Assembly (NCBI RefSeq): GCF_003555545.1
Contig: NZ_CP032157.1
Span: forward strand, 1,368,546 to 1,432,545
Direction of reading: 5' to 3'
Source: Paraflavitalea soli
Lineage (GTDB): Bacteria; Bacteroidota; Bacteroidia; Chitinophagales; Chitinophagaceae
DNA length: 64,000 bases
The translations under genes and the position numbers were made by a program. The notes under the pieces were generated by a model. The model did no database searches. It saw only the letters and a program-made list of their open reading frames with translations, and was not told the origin of the DNA. The stretch's first letter is position 1. Each line of letters begins with the position of its first letter. Positions 61,943 to 64,000 of the stretch are shown one piece after another.

Positions 61943-62398
61943 ATGGCCAGTTTTAAGCTAACCATTAATGGAAAACAACAACAGGTAGATGTAGATGCGG
62001 ATACACCTTTGCTATGGGTGCTGCGTGATACATTGCACCTGGTGGGCACTAAGTTTGGATGTGGCATAGCGCAGTGTGGCGCCTGCACGGTGCATATGAA
62101 TGGCGCCGCCGTACGTTCCTGCATCCTGCCGGTATCGGCAGTAAAAGCACCCATTACTACTATCGAAGGCTTGTCGGCCAATGGTGATCACCCGGTACAG
62201 CAGGCCTGGGACGAGGTAGATGTGCCGCAATGTGGCTATTGCCAGGCGGGACAAATGATGACGGCTGCTGCCTTTCTCAAAACCAATCCCCATCCTACGG
62301 ATGAAGAGATAGCGAGCGCCATGCATGGCAATATTTGCCGTTGCGGAGCTTATCACCGTATTCGCGAAGCCGTAAAAGTAGCCAGCAAAAAAATCTAA
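61943..62398 (+). CDS. 2Fe-2S subunit of a molybdenum hydroxylase (IorA/CoxS-like)
   Basis: The 151-residue protein has two 2Fe-2S sites: a plant-ferredoxin-like one ('[20 protein letters not shown]' plus a later Cys in 'RSCILP') and a helical one ('[11 protein letters not shown]' and '[12 protein letters not shown]'). These pass electrons from the molybdopterin site in xanthine-oxidase-type enzymes. It is 3 bases from the gene for the large subunit, so the two are coupled. No signal peptide; the complex is probably exported through the partner's Tat signal. A possible -7-like TAATTTTA lies upstream near 61913. Confidence 0.96.
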   Translation: MASFKLTINGKQQQVDVDADTPLLWVLRDTLHLVGTKFGCGIAQCGACTVHMNGAAVRSCILPVSAVKAPITTIEGLSANGDHPVQQAWDEVDVPQCGYCQAGQMMTAAAFLKTNPHPTDEEIASAMHGNICRCGAYHRIREAVKVASKKI

Positions 62399-62401
62399 TT
62401 T

Positions 62402-64000
62402 ATGCAAACAACAACCACTCATACAGGCAGAAGAGATTTCCTGAAATGGTCCGCTTTTACAGCCGGCGGACTGGTACTGGGTTTTAAATGGTCGGATGCG
62501 GATGCGCAAACGGCTACAGTATTTACACAAGCGCTGGCCGATGCCAACGTTGCCATGAACCATTACCTTACGATTGGTACGGATGGTATCGTCACGATAT
62601 TTTCGCCCAACCCGGAACTGGGACAGAATATCATGACCTCTTTTCCGATGATCGTGGCGGATGAGCTGGACGCGGATTGGAAAAAGGTGAAGGTGGTGCA
62701 GGCCCCACTGGATAACCGTTTTGACCGTCAGTTGACGGGCGGCAGTGGTGCAGTGCCGCATTCCTGGCCACTGTTGCGGAAAGCTGGCGCTACAGCGCGG
62801 TTTATGTTGATTGCTGCCGCAGCGCAACGCTGGGGTGTGCCTGCCTCGGAGTGTACGACGGAGGAAGGATTTGTGTTGCACAAAGCCAGTGGTAAGAAAC
62901 TGGGCTATGGTGAACTGGCAGAAGAGGCAGCCAAAATTCCGGTGCCTGCTACGGTGACGCTGAAAGACAAGAAAGATTTTAAGCTGATCGGTACAGCGGT
63001 TAAGAACGTAGCGAATAAAGATATTCTTACGGGTAAGCCATTGTATGGACTTGACTTTTACCGGGAAGGCATGTTGTATGCGATGATCCAGCGACCACCG
63101 GCCTTTGGTACGAAAGTGAAATCATTTGATGCAGCAGCAGCGAAAGCCATACCGGGTATTATAGATGTGGTGCAGGTGAAGAACGGCGTGGCGGTAGTGG
63201 GAAAATCTACCTGGCAGGTGATGAAGGCCAAAAAGGCATTGAAGATCACGTATGAAAACAGTGGTAATATAGAAAGCACGGCTGACCACGATAAAATATT
63301 TGCAGACCTGTTGAATAACGGCAAAGCTACGGTGCGCAGGAAGGATGGAGATGTAGCCACTGCTTTTAAGGATGCCGCCAAGGTGATCAAGGCAGAATAC
63401 CAGTGTCCTTTCATCCCTCACAATCCACTGGAGCCAATGAACTTCTTTGCGCATGTAAAAGGAGATAGTGTGGAGCTGGTGGGGCCTTGCCAGATACCTG
63501 GCGGCGCACGTACGGCGGTCTCCAAAATGCTGAATATCCCTGAAGATAAGATCACACTGGAGCTTACGCGGCTGGGTGGAGGCTTTGGCCGCCGGTTGTA
63601 TAATGATTATGTAACGGAAGCGGCAGAAGTTTCCTCGCTGGTGAAAGCGCCTGTAAAGGTGATCTGGAGCCGGGAAGATGATATGACGGGAGGTACCTAC
63701 CGTCCGGCAGTGCGATACCGGTTTGAAGCGGCGCTGGATGCGGGTGGCAATATGATCGGTTATAAATTGCGCGGCGTAGGCATTAACTCCGGCAATCCTA
63801 CGCGGGAGAGTAATTTCCCGGCTGGGGCTGTCGATAACCTATTAATCGATTCGGTAGAACATCAGTCACCAATCACTACAGGGGCCTGGCGTGCACCGAT
63901 CACTAATTTCCTGGCTTATGCGGAGCAGGCTTTTATAGATGAAGTAGCACAAACTGCGGGCAAAGACCCTATCCAGTTCCGGCTTGAACTCTTTGAAAAA
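62402..64000 (+). CDS. Molybdopterin-binding large subunit of an aldehyde oxidase/xanthine dehydrogenase-type enzyme (partial)
   Basis: The frame opens at ATG 62402 and runs off the right edge (533 codons seen of a usual 700-750). A Tat signal 'GRRDFLKWSAFTAGGLVLG' marks export of the folded protein. Family features include 'NPELGQNIMTSFPMIVADELDADW', 'VPHSWPLLRKAGATARFMLIAAAA', 'VKNVANKDILTGKPLYGLD', 'PFIPHNPLEPMN' and 'RLGGGFGRRLYNDYVTEAAEVS', as in isoquinoline 1-oxidoreductase beta subunits (IorB). It hydroxylates an aldehyde or N-heterocycle at the molybdenum site using electrons passed to the 2Fe-2S subunit; the substrate is unknown. No cofactor-insertion gene is visible before the edge. 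Confidence 0.94.
   Translation, partial: MQTTTTHTGRRDFLKWSAFTAGGLVLGFKWSDADAQTATVFTQALADANVAMNHYLTIGTDGIVTIFSPNPELGQNIMTSFPMIVADELDADWKKVKVVQAPLDNRFDRQLTGGSGAVPHSWPLLRKAGATARFMLIAAAAQRWGVPASECTTEEGFVLHKASGKKLGYGELAEEAAKIPVPATVTLKDKKDFKLIGTAVKNVANKDILTGKPLYGLDFYREGMLYAMIQRPPAFGTKVKSFDAAAAKAIPGIIDVVQVKNGVAVVGKSTWQVMKAKKALKITYENSGNIESTADHDKIFADLLNNGKATVRRKDGDVATAFKDAAKVIKAEYQCPFIPHNPLEPMNFFAHVKGDSVELVGPCQIPGGARTAVSKMLNIPEDKITLELTRLGGGFGRRLYNDYVTEAAEVSSLVKAPVKVIWSREDDMTGGTYRPAVRYRFEAALDAGGNMIGYKLRGVGINSGNPTRESNFPAGAVDNLLIDSVEHQSPITTGAWRAPITNFLAYAEQAFIDEVAQTAGKDPIQFRLELFEK

Overview
The window looks like a chromosomal segment of a polysaccharide-degrading Bacteroidota, most likely Chitinophagaceae-like (inference from gene families; no rRNA or other phylogenetic marker is present). 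Supporting signs are two SusC/SusD pairs, four secreted enzymes with type IX secretion (T9SS) C-terminal sorting domains, ECF sigma/FecR/STN-SusC signalling, a Bacteroidota-type RHS protein (DUF6443 class) and promoters with the TAnnTTTG -7 box. No tRNA, rRNA, CRISPR array or intact insertion sequence was recognised.

Layout. 1-3 kb: two minus-strand histidine kinases (one cut by the edge) and an RRM protein. 3.1-4.7 kb: a small unknown protein and a FabH-like ketoacyl-ACP synthase. 5.1-16.6 kb: four consecutive plus-strand secreted proteins (a jelly-roll polysaccharide lyase candidate, a PQQ-type sugar dehydrogenase, a PL6 lyase, a GH5 glycosidase), all ending in the same F5/8C - CBM96-like - T9SS tail. 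16.6-19.7 kb: FKBP, a Crp/Fnr regulator, a receiver-like protein, a nitroreductase and a pirin; the last two share an upstream motif at an identical distance from the -7 box. 19.9-28.7 kb: polysaccharide utilisation locus 1 (SusC, SusD, two surface lipoprotein candidates, and a lyase fusing an alginate-lyase-type helical domain to a beta-helix), headed by LacI-type operators. 28.9-31.7 kb: one unknown gene, then about 2 kb of repeat-rich, nearly gene-free DNA. 31.7-37.1 kb: a large RHS protein with an AT-rich toxin-like tip, a candidate immunity gene and a frameshifted RHS remnant. 37.2-39.4 kb: an AT-rich two-gene AlbA_2/Schlafen-like unit, possibly a defence system.

39.6-51.2 kb: a minus-strand operon of four carbohydrate-active proteins (PL8, heparinase II/III, BNR_4 propeller, heparinase II/III), a divergent LacI regulator with operators between them, a GH88 unsaturated glucuronyl hydrolase and a second LacI regulator. 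51.3-61.3 kb: an alpha/beta hydrolase and a minus-strand ECF sigma - FecR - SusC(STN) - SusD - TlpA-like locus. 61.4-64 kb: a truncated DUF1016 gene and a 2Fe-2S/molybdopterin oxidoreductase pair cut by the right edge.

How it fits together (inference): PL6, PL8, heparinase-type and alginate-lyase-type enzymes break uronic-acid polysaccharides by beta-elimination; GH88 removes the resulting unsaturated uronyl ends; SusCD imports oligosaccharides; the LacI proteins and the repeated GAAAACG-TTTC-type operators probably couple the two loci. Intergenic DNA is unusually rich in structured repeats: a REP-like palindrome in at least six places, heptad arrays abutting stop codons, and an inverted pair of 48-bp palindromes around the PL6 gene.
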